Source: Miltoncostaea sp963762825 (GTDB taxonomy: Bacteria > Actinomycetota > Thermoleophilia > Miltoncostaeales > Miltoncostaeaceae). From it: DNA of 64,000 nt. The stretch spans positions 868,001-932,000 of the forward strand of contig CAVXLZ010000002.1 of the NCBI GenBank assembly GCA_963762825.1. Direction: 5' to 3'. The translations under genes were made by a program, and so were the position numbers. The notes beneath the pieces were generated by a model. That model was not told where the DNA came from, did not search any database, and saw only the letters and a list, made by a program, of their open reading frames with translations. This document shows, in pieces, positions 8,379 through 16,836 of this stretch; the first letter of the stretch is position 1; each line of letters begins with the position of its first letter.

Positions 8379-9511
8379 CCCTGGTCGTGGTCGCCCCGGC
8401 GCCCTTCAAGGGGGCGCTGTCGGCGTCCGCAGCCGCCCGTGCGATCGCCGCCGGGGTGCGTCTGGCGCTGCCGGGGTCCACGACCGACACCGCGCCCGTC
8501 GCCGACGGTGGCGAGGGCACCCTCGAGGCCCTGGTGGGCGCCACCGGCGGGCGCCGCCGTGGTGTGACCGTCGCCGATCCGCTGGGCAGGCCGGTCGAGG
8601 CCGGCCTCGGGGAGCTGAGGGGCGGCGTCGCCGTGGTCGAGATGGCACAGGCGTCGGGCTACGAGCTCCTCGACGAGGCCGAGCGCGATCCCGAGGCCAC
8701 CTCCACGCGTGGAACGGGCGAGCTGATCCGGGCCGCGCTCGATCTCGGCGCTCGGCGCATCGTCGTGGGGCTCGGAGGGAGCGCCACCACCGACGGCGGC
8801 CTCGGCCTGGCCGCGGCCCTGGGCATCCGCGCCCTCGACGACCAGGGCGCCGTGCTGGAGGGGCGGGGATCGGACCTGACGCACGTCGCACGCCTGGACC
8901 TGTCAGGCCGCGATCCGCGGCTCGACGACGTCGCCATCCAGGTTGCGTGCGACGTCGATATCCCATTCCACGGGCCCCGCGGGGCGGCACATGTCTTCGG
9001 GCCGCAGAAGGGGGCCGCACCCGACGCGGTGAACCGGCTCGACGCCGGGCTCGCCAACCTCGCCGCGGTGGTCCGCGCGACGACCGGAGTCGACCTCCAG
9101 GCGATCCCGGGGGCCGGCGCCGCGGGAGGCGCTGCGGGCGGCCTCGCGGCCCTCGTCGGCGCAGAGCTCACACCGGGTGCGCCGCTCGTTCTGGACGCGC
9201 TCGGCCTCCCCGCCCGACTGGAGGGCGCCGACCTCTGCCTCACCGGCGAGGGGCGCCTGGACGAGACCAGCGGCGGTGGCAAGGCACCGCTGGCGGTGGC
9301 CGCCGCCTGCGCTTCGGCGGGCATCCCGTGCGTGGCGCTCTGCGGAGAGGTGGCGCTCGGCCCCGGCGCCGTGCGCAGAATGGGGTTCACCTCGGCCTTC
9401 GGCATCGGCCGCGCAGTGCGCCCTCTGCCGGACGCCCTCGAAGCGACCGAGGCCGATCTCGCCGCGGCCGGCGCCGCGGTCGCCGCGGTCTGGGCGGCCG
9501 GCAGGCGCTGA
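8375..9511 (+). CDS. Glycerate kinase (GlxK/GarK type)
   Basis: 378 residues. Phosphorylates D-glycerate with ATP; this family normally makes 2-phosphoglycerate. Family signatures are 'VVAPAPFKGALSA' at the N-terminus, 'ADGGEGT' near residue 45, 'GLGGSATTDGG' near 135, 'GPQKGA' and 'TGEGRLDETS'. The start overlaps the SDR stop by 4 bp. It lies next to the glucosylglycerate genes, so it may recover glycerate released from that solute or supply phosphoglycerate; that link is inference. Confidence 0.92.
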   Translation: MTLVVVAPAPFKGALSASAAARAIAAGVRLALPGSTTDTAPVADGGEGTLEALVGATGGRRRGVTVADPLGRPVEAGLGELRGGVAVVEMAQASGYELLDEAERDPEATSTRGTGELIRAALDLGARRIVVGLGGSATTDGGLGLAAALGIRALDDQGAVLEGRGSDLTHVARLDLSGRDPRLDDVAIQVACDVDIPFHGPRGAAHVFGPQKGAAPDAVNRLDAGLANLAAVVRATTGVDLQAIPGAGAAGGAAGGLAALVGAELTPGAPLVLDALGLPARLEGADLCLTGEGRLDETSGGGKAPLAVAAACASAGIPCVALCGEVALGPGAVRRMGFTSAFGIGRAVRPLPDALEATEADLAAAGAAVAAVWAAGRR

Positions 9512-9678
9512 TCACCGATGGACGTCCGCAGACGGAGGTCGGCGGCCGGCAGCCTCTGAATCGCGACACTAGCCCGGCGCGGGGGTGCGAACCGTCCCGA
9601 TGGGCAGTGGCCCGGGCGCCGCCGGGGGCGACTCTTGCTGCAGTCACGGAACGACCGTCCATTCGGGAGGATCCCGCT

Positions 9679-9972
9679 CTGCGTCTCGCTCTCGCCCTTC
9701 TGCTCGCCATCTCGCTGTCCGCCGCCCCCGTCGTGGCGGCTCCGCCAGGCGCCCCCGGCGCGAAGGCCATCGCTCGCGCCGACGCGCTCGCCGCGAAGTG
9801 GGGGCGCTGCCCGACCGCTGCGTCGGCCCAGCGCATCCTGATCCAGGCCAAGCGGACGACGGCCCCGCGCCCGCGCGCCCGGAGGGCGCGGGCGGCTCTG
9901 CGCTCGTGGACCGAGGTGTCCCGCGTCTGCGCCCGCCCCGTCGATCAGCCGATCGTCATCGTCTCCGCCTGA
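9679..9972 (+). CDS. Small secreted hypothetical protein, probable CTG start
   Basis: The frame encodes a near-perfect signal peptide, 'RLALALLLAISLSAAPVVAA', followed by about 75 basic, alanine-rich residues with two cysteines. There is no ATG, GTG or TTG at the right place. A strong GGGAGG (9665-9670) sits 8 nt before a CTG at 9679, which would start the signal peptide exactly, giving 97 residues. An in-frame GTG at 9607 would add 24 unconvincing residues. Its last 17 bp overlap the convergent phosphatase gene. No family recognised. Confidence 0.55.
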   Translation: MRLALALLLAISLSAAPVVAAPPGAPGAKAIARADALAAKWGRCPTAASAQRILIQAKRTTAPRPRARRARAALRSWTEVSRVCARPVDQPIVIVSA

Positions 9973-10753
9973 GGCCGCGCCTCCCGGTCTCGCCTCCACG
10001 CCCTGCCGACGGATTCGCGCGGAGCCAGGCCTTCACCGCCTCCAGGACCCCGGCGCCGTAGGACGCCGATGTGATCCAGGGTGCGCCGCGCGCCATCTCG
10101 GGGTCGGCCGCCGCCCCGTTCGCGACGATCGCGACCGATCCGAGCACCTGCGCCATGTCGAGGTCCTGTCGGCTGTCGCCGACGGCGAGGCACTCCTCGG
10201 CTGCCACCCCCCGAGCCGCGACGTCGCGCTCCACCGCACGCGCCTTGCTCGCCGCGGCGGGGAGCAGGTGGAAGACGTGCGCATCGCCGGGCCCGGTGTG
10301 TCCGTTGTCGGCGAGTCGCAGCATGCCACCGCTCAGGGAGTTGACGAGGGCCTGGGCGCCGCCCCCGGCCCGGCCGAGGAAGACGTGGCTTCCCTCGCGC
10401 CCCCAGACGGCGAGCGGGTGGGGGGAGAGACCGGGTTCTGAGGAGAGCAGGGCGTCCGGGACCCCCGTGCGGCCGATCGCCTGGTGGACCGTCTCACCGG
10501 GCTCCGTGGGGTATCCGGCATCGGTCGCGCCGAGCTCCGGGAGCACGCCCGCCGCGCCGAGCGTCTGGGCGACCGCCTCGAGGCGTCGCCGGCTGCGCCC
10601 GCTGACCAGGACCACGGGGACGCCCGCGTCGTGCAGCAGCTCCAAGGCCCCGATCCCTGCCGTGGTGAAGCGGCCGTCCGCCGCCCGCAGGATCGACCCC
10701 GAGGGACCGAGGAGGGTGTCGTCCAGATCGAGGTACGCGACCCCGCGGGTCAG
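9956..10753 (-). CDS. HAD phosphatase, probable glucosyl-3-phosphoglycerate phosphatase (MpgP-type)
   Basis: Removes phosphate from glucosyl- (or mannosyl-) 3-phosphoglycerate to give the compatible solute. HAD motif I 'YLDLDDTLLGPSG', motif II 'VLVSGRS', and motifs III/IV around 'SKARAVERDVA' and 'CLAVGDSRQDLDM' match the MpgP branch. No ATG, GTG or TTG lies upstream of motif I in this frame. A CTG at 10753 overlaps the gpgS stop as CTGA, mimicking the usual ATGA junction, and gives 265 residues. A TTG at 10645 would delete the nucleophile and is rejected. Cotranscribed with gpgS. Confidence 0.8.
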   Translation of the reverse strand: MTRGVAYLDLDDTLLGPSGSILRAADGRFTTAGIGALELLHDAGVPVVLVSGRSRRRLEAVAQTLGAAGVLPELGATDAGYPTEPGETVHQAIGRTGVPDALLSSEPGLSPHPLAVWGREGSHVFLGRAGGGAQALVNSLSGGMLRLADNGHTGPGDAHVFHLLPAAASKARAVERDVAARGVAAEECLAVGDSRQDLDMAQVLGSVAIVANGAAADPEMARGAPWITSASYGAGVLEAVKAWLRANPSAGRGGETGRRGLRRRR

Positions 10754-11697
10754 GCGATGCTCGCCTGGAGCACATCGACCATCGGGGGGCGCTCGTCCGG
10801 CCGGGTCTGCTGCTCGGTGAGCACGTAGCTTCCCCCGTCGGGCACGGGTCGCGCGTAGGCGCCGGACCCGGCGAGGGCGCCCGGCGCGCGGCCCTCCTGG
10901 GCGACGCGCTTCAGCACGGCCTGCGAGATGGTCGAGGCCATCGCTCCGAGCGCTGCCGTCGGCTGGTTCGTGTGGCGGCGCGAGCCGAGATCGACCTGAG
11001 CCAGGGCGCCCAGACCGGCGACGCGGCAGATGTCGATGAGCAGGCCGATCTCCACCGCGTACCCGTTGAAGAAGGGCACCGCCGTGAGGAGCTCGCGGCG
11101 TCCGGCCGCCTCGCCCGAGAGCGGCTGGGCGAAACCGGCCAGCTCGGGGTAGAAGAGGTTGATGAGGGGACGGGCGCAGATCTCGGTGACGCGACCGCCG
11201 CCCTCGTCATCGGTCCCCAGGCTGCGCCGGTAGAGGGCCTTGACGTAGCCGACGTCCGGCTCGGCCAGCAGCGGCCCCACGAGGCCGCTGACGAACGCGG
11301 GGTCGAAGTCGACGACGTCGGCGTCGAGCCACACCACGAGCTCACCGGAGAGCACCGCGAGGCTCTTCCACATGGCCTCACCCTTCCCGCGGCCCGGGGC
11401 GAGGCGGGGCAGGACCTCATGGTCCAGGACGACGCGGGCGCCCGCCTCTTCGGCGATCCTCCCGGTGCCGTCGGTGCTCGAGCCGTCCATGACGAGGATC
11501 TCCGAGATGAGCGGCACCTCCTCCATGAGGCGCAGGCGCAGCGTCTCGACGATGGAGCCGACCGTCTCCGCCACGTTCAGCGCGGGAAGGCAGACCGAGA
11601 TCCTGAGGCCATCGCGCCGCGCCTGGTGGGCGAGCTGCTCGGGGTCGAAATCCGCGCCCCGGTACGTTCGTCGCGCCAGCCACTCATCACGATCCAC
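10750..11697 (-). CDS. gpgS: Glucosyl-3-phosphoglycerate synthase
   Basis: GT81-type retaining glycosyltransferase that joins NDP-glucose to 3-phosphoglycerate, first step of glucosylglycerate synthesis. 315 residues. It shows the GpgS hallmarks 'PALNVAETVGSIV', 'GRGKGEAMWKSLAV', the metal site 'VVWLDADVVDFDP', 'YRRSLG', 'GGGRVTEICARPL', 'FNGYAVEIGLLID' and 'QVDLGSRRHTNQP'. GTG 11697 gives the usual short N-terminus and has TACGAT 7 nt upstream; a GTG at 11739 would add 14 residues. Divergent from rmlA, followed at once by the phosphatase. Confidence 0.9.
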   Translation of the reverse strand: MDRDEWLARRTYRGADFDPEQLAHQARRDGLRISVCLPALNVAETVGSIVETLRLRLMEEVPLISEILVMDGSSTDGTGRIAEEAGARVVLDHEVLPRLAPGRGKGEAMWKSLAVLSGELVVWLDADVVDFDPAFVSGLVGPLLAEPDVGYVKALYRRSLGTDDEGGGRVTEICARPLINLFYPELAGFAQPLSGEAAGRRELLTAVPFFNGYAVEIGLLIDICRVAGLGALAQVDLGSRRHTNQPTAALGAMASTISQAVLKRVAQEGRAPGALAGSGAYARPVPDGGSYVLTEQQTRPDERPPMVDVLQASIA

Positions 11698-11704
11698 ACG
11701 CCGG

Positions 11705-11710
11705 ATCGTA
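11705..11710 (-). promoter_or_regulatory. -10-like TACGAT before gpgS
   Basis: TACGAT on the minus strand ends 7 nt before GTG 11697. No ribosome-binding site intervenes, so the gpgS mRNA may be leaderless. It also decides the start codon. Confidence 0.5.
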
Positions 11711-11750
11711 GCGGGGGATACTCCGCGTGAGTCCGCCACCCGGAGGCTGG

Positions 11751-11756
11751 TACCCT
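11751..11756 (+). promoter_or_regulatory. -10-like TACCCT before rmlA
   Basis: TACCCT lies exactly 6 nt before GTG 11763, forming a divergent pair with the gpgS hexamer 41 bp away. Leaderless start inferred. Confidence 0.45.
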
Positions 11757-11762
11757 CCCCGC

Positions 11763-12836
11763 GTGTCAGCCGCTCTCAAGGGTCTCGTCCTCTCCGGCGG
11801 TGCCGGCACCCGGCTTCGGCCCATCACCCACACGAGCGCGAAGCAGCTCGTGCCGGTGGCGAACAAGCCGGTGCTCTTCTACGGCCTGGAGGCGTTGCGC
11901 GCCGCCGGGGTCACCGAGGTCGGCATCGTCGTCGGCGACACCCACGCCGAGATCGAGGCCGCCGTCGGCGACGGGTCGGCGCTCGGCATCGACGTCACCT
12001 ACATCCGCCAGGAGGCCCCGCTCGGACTGGCGCACGCGGTGCTCACGGCGGAGTCGTTTCTCGCGGGCGCCCCGTTCGTGATGTACCTGGGAGACAACCT
12101 GCTGCGCGACGGGATCACGGACCTCGTCGCGCGCTTCCGGGCCGGCGGCAGCGATGCGATGATCCTGCTCCAGCGGGTGCCGGACCCCGAGTCCTACGGG
12201 GTGGCCGAGCTCGAGGGTGGCACCGTCGTGCGGCTGGTCGAGAAGCCCCCCGTGCCCAAGAGCGACCTGGCGCTGGTGGGCGTCTACATGTTCAGCCCCG
12301 CGATCATGGACTCCGCCAAGGCGATCCGGCCCTCGGGCCGCGGAGAGCTGGAGATCACCGATGCCATCCAGCATCTCATCGATCGGGGCCTCAGCGTCGA
12401 CCCGCACGAGGTCACCGGCTGGTGGAAGGACACCGGGCGCCTCGAGGACATGCTCGAGGCGAACCGCCTCATCCTCGACGTGCTCGAGCCCCGCATCGAA
12501 GGCGAGCTCGTGGAGAGCAGTCTCGAGGGACGCATCGTCATCGAGGCGGGGGCACGCATCGTGCGCTCGTCCATACGCGGCCCGGCCATCATCGGCGCGG
12601 GAGCGGTCGTGGAGGACTCCTACATCGGTCCGTACTCCTCCATCTCCCCGGGGGTCGTCGTGCGGCGCGCCGAAGTGGAGCACAGCATCCTCCTGGAGGA
12701 CAGCCGGGTGGAGGACCTCGACGCCCGCGTCGAGAGCAGCCTGATCGGCCGTGGCGTGACCATCGCCCGCACGACCGAGAAGCCGCGGGCCTATCGCTTC
12801 ATGATCGGCGACTCGTCCAGTATCGGCCTCGTCTGA
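11763..12836 (+). CDS. rmlA: Glucose-1-phosphate thymidylyltransferase, long form with left-handed beta-helix
   Basis: Makes dTDP-glucose from dTTP and glucose-1-phosphate, the entry to dTDP-rhamnose. Nucleotide-binding motif 'LSGGAGTRLRPITHTSAK' at residues 7-24, 'KQLVPVANKPVLFY', 'YLGDNL' and 'LVEKP' follow the family. After residue 240 a left-handed beta-helix with hexapeptide repeats replaces the short-form C-terminus, as in StrD-like long RmlA proteins. It heads an operon with rmlD (7 bp gap) and rmlB. Confidence 0.88.
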   Translation: MSAALKGLVLSGGAGTRLRPITHTSAKQLVPVANKPVLFYGLEALRAAGVTEVGIVVGDTHAEIEAAVGDGSALGIDVTYIRQEAPLGLAHAVLTAESFLAGAPFVMYLGDNLLRDGITDLVARFRAGGSDAMILLQRVPDPESYGVAELEGGTVVRLVEKPPVPKSDLALVGVYMFSPAIMDSAKAIRPSGRGELEITDAIQHLIDRGLSVDPHEVTGWWKDTGRLEDMLEANRLILDVLEPRIEGELVESSLEGRIVIEAGARIVRSSIRGPAIIGAGAVVEDSYIGPYSSISPGVVVRRAEVEHSILLEDSRVEDLDARVESSLIGRGVTIARTTEKPRAYRFMIGDSSSIGLV

Positions 12837-12843
12837 GGTCTCG

Positions 12844-13671
12844 GTGAGGATCCTCGTGACCGGTGCCGCCGGGATGCTCGGTCGCGATCTGGTGCGCCAC
12901 CTCGATCCCCGACACGACGTGGTGGGCGTGGACATGGAGGTCGATGTGACCGATTCCCAGGCCGTCGGGGACTGCGTACGGGAGGTCGGCCCGCAGGCGA
13001 TCTTCCACCTCGCGGCCTGGACCGACGTCGACGGCGCCGAGAACGACGAGCCGGCGGCCGAGGCCGCCAACGCCACGGGCAGCCGCAACGTGGCCGTCGC
13101 CGCCCGGGAGGCCGGCGCCGCCCTCGTCGTGCCCTCGACCGACTACGTCTTCGACGGCGCCGCGGGCCGCGCCTATGTCGAGGACGATGCACCGTGCCCG
13201 CTCGGCGCGTACGGCCGCACGAAGCTGGCCGGAGAGCGCGCGGCGCACGCCGCGCACCGGGACGGTGTCCGCGTGGCCCGTACCGCATGGCTGTACGGCG
13301 CCGGCGGCAGGAACTTCGTGGACACCATGCGCCAACTCGGCGAGGAGCGCGACGAGGTCGCGGTGGTCGACGACCAGGAGGGCTGCCCCACCTGGACGCG
13401 CGACCTGGCGCCGGCGCTCGAAGCCCTGCTCGACCAGCCGCCGGGCACCTACCACACAGCCGGCGGCGGCTCGGTGACCTGGGCGGGCTTCGCCCGGGCG
13501 ATCTTCGAGGAGGCCGGCATCGACTGCCGGGTGCGTCCCATCACCACGGCCGAGCTCGCTCGCCCCGCTCCGCGCCCGGCCCACTCGCCCCTCGCCGTCA
13601 CCCGGCCCGGGGCACCGCGGCTGCGACACTGGCGCGAGGCGCTGCGCGACTACCTCAAGGAGACGGTGTGA
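12844..13671 (+). CDS. rmlD: dTDP-4-dehydrorhamnose reductase
   Basis: Last step of dTDP-L-rhamnose synthesis, an NAD(P)H-dependent ketoreductase of 275 residues. 'RILVTGAAGMLGRDL' is the Rossmann motif, 'PSTDYVFDG' and 'YGRTKLAGE' (catalytic Tyr and Lys, about residues 124-128) are diagnostic, and 'PTWTRDLAPAL' follows the family. GTG start at 12844; its stop overlaps the rmlB start (GTGTGA). No rmlC epimerase is found in the window, although RmlD needs its product. Confidence 0.9.
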   Translation: MRILVTGAAGMLGRDLVRHLDPRHDVVGVDMEVDVTDSQAVGDCVREVGPQAIFHLAAWTDVDGAENDEPAAEAANATGSRNVAVAAREAGAALVVPSTDYVFDGAAGRAYVEDDAPCPLGAYGRTKLAGERAAHAAHRDGVRVARTAWLYGAGGRNFVDTMRQLGEERDEVAVVDDQEGCPTWTRDLAPALEALLDQPPGTYHTAGGGSVTWAGFARAIFEEAGIDCRVRPITTAELARPAPRPAHSPLAVTRPGAPRLRHWREALRDYLKETV

Positions 13672-14660
13672 AGCTTCTCGTGACCGGCGGCTGCGGTTTC
13701 ATCGGCTCGGCGTTCGTGCGTCTCGCCCTCTCGCGGGGCGCCCAGGTGGTGAACCTCGACAAGCTGACCTACGCGGGCAACCCCGCCAATGTCGCCGACG
13801 TCGCCGACGACGAGGGCTACCGCTTCGTGCACGCGGACATCGCCGACGCCGACGCGGTCGCGGCGGCCGTCCGGGGCGTGGACGCCATGGTCAACTTCGC
13901 GGCCGAGAGCCACGTGGACCGCTCGATCCTCGATCCGACCGAGTTCATCAGCACCGACGTGGTGGGCACCGCCGTGCTCCTCGAGGCCGCCCGCACCGCG
14001 GGGGTGGGCCGCTTCGTGCAGGTCTCGACCGACGAGGTCTACGGATCCATCCCGCACGGCGCCTTCCGCGAGACCGATCCGATCAGCCCCTCCAGCCCCT
14101 ACTCGGCGAGCAAGGCCGGCGGCGACCTGCAGGTGCTGGCCTGGCACCGCACCTTCGGGCTCGACGCCGTCATCACCCGCGGCTCCAACACCTTCGGCCC
14201 GCGCCAGTACCCGGAGAAGCTGATCCCGCTCTTCGTCACCAACGCACTCGACGGCCTGCAGTTGCCGGTCTACGGCGACGGCATGCAGATCCGAGACTGG
14301 ATCTACGTGGACGACCACTGCGACGGCATCTGGACCGCGCTCACCCTCGGCGAGGCGGGCGAGGTCTACAACGTCGGCGGGGGTCACGAGGAGCCCAACC
14401 TCGAGATCACCCGCCGCATCCTGGAGCTCACGGGCCGCGACGAATCGCTGATCCGCCACGTCGCCGACCGCCTCGGCCACGACCGCCGCTACGCCCTCGA
14501 CACGACCCGGCTCCGCAGCCTCGGCTGGGAGCCGCGCCGCACATTCGACGAGGCGATCGCCGCCACGGTCGAGTGGTACCGCGACCGCCGCGACTGGTGG
14601 GAGCCGATCAAGAGCGGGGAGTACCGGCGGTACTACGAGGAGCAGTACGGGGCCCGGTGA
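13668..14660 (+). CDS. rmlB: dTDP-glucose 4,6-dehydratase
   Basis: Converts dTDP-glucose to dTDP-4-keto-6-deoxyglucose. 330 residues with 'VTGGCGFIGSAFVRLAL' NAD-binding motif, 'KLTYAGNPANV', 'FAAESHVDRSI', catalytic 'STDEVYG', 'YSASKAGGD' (Tyr/Lys) and 'RGSNTFGPRQYPEKLIP'. All are textbook RmlB features. GTG 13668 overlaps the rmlD stop. The frame is open far upstream, but that is a shadow of rmlD. Confidence 0.93.
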   Translation: MKLLVTGGCGFIGSAFVRLALSRGAQVVNLDKLTYAGNPANVADVADDEGYRFVHADIADADAVAAAVRGVDAMVNFAAESHVDRSILDPTEFISTDVVGTAVLLEAARTAGVGRFVQVSTDEVYGSIPHGAFRETDPISPSSPYSASKAGGDLQVLAWHRTFGLDAVITRGSNTFGPRQYPEKLIPLFVTNALDGLQLPVYGDGMQIRDWIYVDDHCDGIWTALTLGEAGEVYNVGGGHEEPNLEITRRILELTGRDESLIRHVADRLGHDRRYALDTTRLRSLGWEPRRTFDEAIAATVEWYRDRRDWWEPIKSGEYRRYYEEQYGAR

Positions 14661-14668
14661 CCGCCGGC

Positions 14669-15448
14669 TCAGGCCGGCCGCCGCGCCTCGAGGTTGAGCC
14701 GCACGTAGTCGATCTCCACGCGGCCGTCGGGCCGGGTGCGCCGCTCGGCGACCGCACGCACGAACGGCGCCCTCAGGTCGTGCGGCAGGCGCTCCAGGTG
14801 GTGGCGCAGGACGACCGCCGCGAGGAAGACGGTGCCCTCATCGGTGGTCCCGAAGACCGCCGGGTCCTCCTCCAGCCACGCCCCCGCGTCCGTGAAGCCG
14901 GCACCCTCCAGGCGCCGCACGGTGTCCCGGGCGCCGGCGAACAGCCAGCTCTCGGGCCGCCCCGCGAGGTGCGACGCGTACGGTCCGGCGGCCGACACGG
15001 CCTCGGCGGCCCCCAGGGTGGCGGCGATGTTGCCCTCGCCGCCGCACTGGGCCACCAGCCGGCCGCCCGGCCGAAGGGCGGCGAACAGCCGGGCGAAGAG
15101 GCCGTCGTGGTCGAGGATCCAGTGGAGGGTCGCGGTGGACACGATCAGGTCGACCGATTCCTCCAGCTCGAGCTCTCTCAGGTCGGCCCGGTGGAACCTG
15201 ACGCGGTCGCCGAGGTCGGCAAGCTGGCGCGTCGCCTCGTCGACCATCCGCTGCGAGCCGTCCACACCGAGCACGGTGCCCCGCGGCAGCCGCCCCGCGA
15301 GAAGGCGCGTGACGCGCCCGGTTCCACACCCCGCGTCGAGCGCGTCCTCGTCGCCATCGAGCGGGATGCGCTCCACCACGCGCTGCCCCCAGGCGAACTG
15401 GGGGGCGGAGACGCGCTGGTAGGTCGCCGCGTCCCACTCGCCGGCCAT
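14669..15448 (-). CDS. Class I SAM-dependent methyltransferase (Tam-like)
   Basis: 259 residues. The start 'WDAATYQRVSAPQFAWGQRV' and SAM motif 'ALDAGCGTGRVTRLLAGRLP' match the trans-aconitate 2-methyltransferase group, with motif IV 'VDLIVSTATLHWI' and post-I acid 'GVDGSQRM'. The real substrate is uncertain because this group is broad. The ATG at 15448 overlaps the stop of the DUF1116 gene by one base, so it is probably its operon partner. Convergent with rmlB. Confidence 0.82.
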   Translation of the reverse strand: MAGEWDAATYQRVSAPQFAWGQRVVERIPLDGDEDALDAGCGTGRVTRLLAGRLPRGTVLGVDGSQRMVDEATRQLADLGDRVRFHRADLRELELEESVDLIVSTATLHWILDHDGLFARLFAALRPGGRLVAQCGGEGNIAATLGAAEAVSAAGPYASHLAGRPESWLFAGARDTVRRLEGAGFTDAGAWLEEDPAVFGTTDEGTVFLAAVVLRHHLERLPHDLRAPFVRAVAERRTRPDGRVEIDYVRLNLEARRPA

Positions 15449-16833
15449 CAGGAGTCCAGGTGGTTCACGAGCGCGTCGAGGGCGGCCCGGATCGGCTCTA
15501 TCGGCGTCCGGGCGATGCCGGCGCCGATCTGGCCCCCGTCCACCCGGTGCAGGATGCCGGTGTTGATGAGCGGCGTGATGCCGAGATCGACGCAGGCACG
15601 GGCGTCGACCCCGAGCGGGGTGCCCTCGCCGTCGAGGGTCGGAATGCGCAGGCGCTCGCTCTGGGCGAGGCACATGTCGCCCATGTAGCGGGTGCGCTCG
15701 ATCGCCTCGGCCAGGCCACCGCCGAGAAACGCCGCCACGCTGGGGCTGGCCGCGCTGGCCGCGCCTCCGAGGCCGCAGCACTCGACCAGCGCGGAGTCGC
15801 CGATGTCGGGGGCGGCATCGGCATCGGAGAAGCCCGGACGATAGAGCGGATCGGCCACGAGGGGAGCCGGGAACGTGAACCAGCGGTCCGGCAGGCCGGC
15901 GATCTGGATCGCCGCATCGACGCCGTTGCGGCTGATGAAAACCACCAGGCTGGAGTCGGGCGTGCCCTGGATGCCGGCGAGCGCGGCCCGCGCCGAGGCG
16001 ATGCTCACGGTGAGGGCGAAGTGGCCGTTCTCGGCGAGCAACCGGGCCGTCGGCAGCACGCTGTTCGGCGCGTGCTCGGCCATCGACGGCAGCACCTGGC
16101 GCAGCAGGAGCATGGTGGTCGCCTGATGGCGCATGTGGCAGTCGTCGCCCATGGCGATCCCCTGCGCGCAGAGCGCAAAGGCGTCGATCGGTCCGTCAGC
16201 GCGGAGCGCCGCGGCGAACCCGGGGGCGATGCCATCAGCCATCACGCGCTGGCGCTCGATCGCGGCCGGTGAGCCCACGCCCAGCCAGAAGGCCTCGCCG
16301 GGACCGTCATTGAAGGGGCTGTAGCCGACCCCCCCGTTGACCTCGTCGCGCGCCGCCCAGCAGGCCATGGAGGGGGAGATCACCCCGCACATCGCCCCCG
16401 CTGCGTTCAGCGAGTGCGCGCTCGCGAGCCGCACCTCTCCGCGCGCGAGGAGCCCCGCGGCGTCCTCGGCAGCGCTCGCCCATCCTTCGAGCAGGCACGC
16501 GCCCAGGACGGCGTTGCGCTGTGGCGCACACATCGCCTCCCACTCGACGGCAGGTCCCGCGTGCAGGATCAGCCGGCCCTCGAGCCCCGGGATCAGATCG
16601 CCGGCCGCCCCCGCCCCGACGATCATGGGCCGCGCCTCCTGGAGACGTTCGACGGCCACCGCGTTCGCGGCGTCCACGCGGGAGTCGCCGTAGGCCGCGG
16701 TGAGCATCGCGACGGCCTCGGGATCGCCCGACGCCGGGGGGCGCCAGTCAATGGTCGTCACGTCGGCGTCCTGGGTCGCGAGGGCGTCGGCCATCAGGTC
16801 CAGGCCCGCTGTGGCGATCCGTAGGCTGTCCAT
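15448..16833 (-). CDS. DUF1116 family protein (E. coli YlbE-like)
   Basis: 461 residues matching the YlbE/DUF1116 family over its full length. Recognisable stretches are 'HAGPAVEWEAMCAPQRNAV', 'MGDDCHMRHQATT', 'IQGTPDSSLVVFISRNGVD' and 'ECCGLGGAA'. In E. coli ylbE lies with fdrA, ylbF and a carbamate kinase gene, a set linked to allantoin/oxamate breakdown as carbamoyl-transferring enzymes. Counterparts of all three occur later in this window. The ATG is 3 nt from the oppositely oriented ATG of the AIR-synthase-like gene. A TAGGTT lies 6 nt upstream inside that gene. Confidence 0.88.
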   Translation of the reverse strand: MDSLRIATAGLDLMADALATQDADVTTIDWRPPASGDPEAVAMLTAAYGDSRVDAANAVAVERLQEARPMIVGAGAAGDLIPGLEGRLILHAGPAVEWEAMCAPQRNAVLGACLLEGWASAAEDAAGLLARGEVRLASAHSLNAAGAMCGVISPSMACWAARDEVNGGVGYSPFNDGPGEAFWLGVGSPAAIERQRVMADGIAPGFAAALRADGPIDAFALCAQGIAMGDDCHMRHQATTMLLLRQVLPSMAEHAPNSVLPTARLLAENGHFALTVSIASARAALAGIQGTPDSSLVVFISRNGVDAAIQIAGLPDRWFTFPAPLVADPLYRPGFSDADAAPDIGDSALVECCGLGGAASAASPSVAAFLGGGLAEAIERTRYMGDMCLAQSERLRIPTLDGEGTPLGVDARACVDLGITPLINTGILHRVDGGQIGAGIARTPIEPIRAALDALVNHLDS

Positions 16834-16836
16834 CGG

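Noticed and set aside
9512..9678. A possible small RNA or extra gene between glycerate kinase and the secreted protein
   Set aside because: GC-rich inverted pairs are present but no promoter or family pattern supports a call.
10645..10753. TTG at 10645 as start of the HAD phosphatase
   Set aside because: It would remove the nucleophile motif YLDLDDT, which is intact upstream in the same frame.
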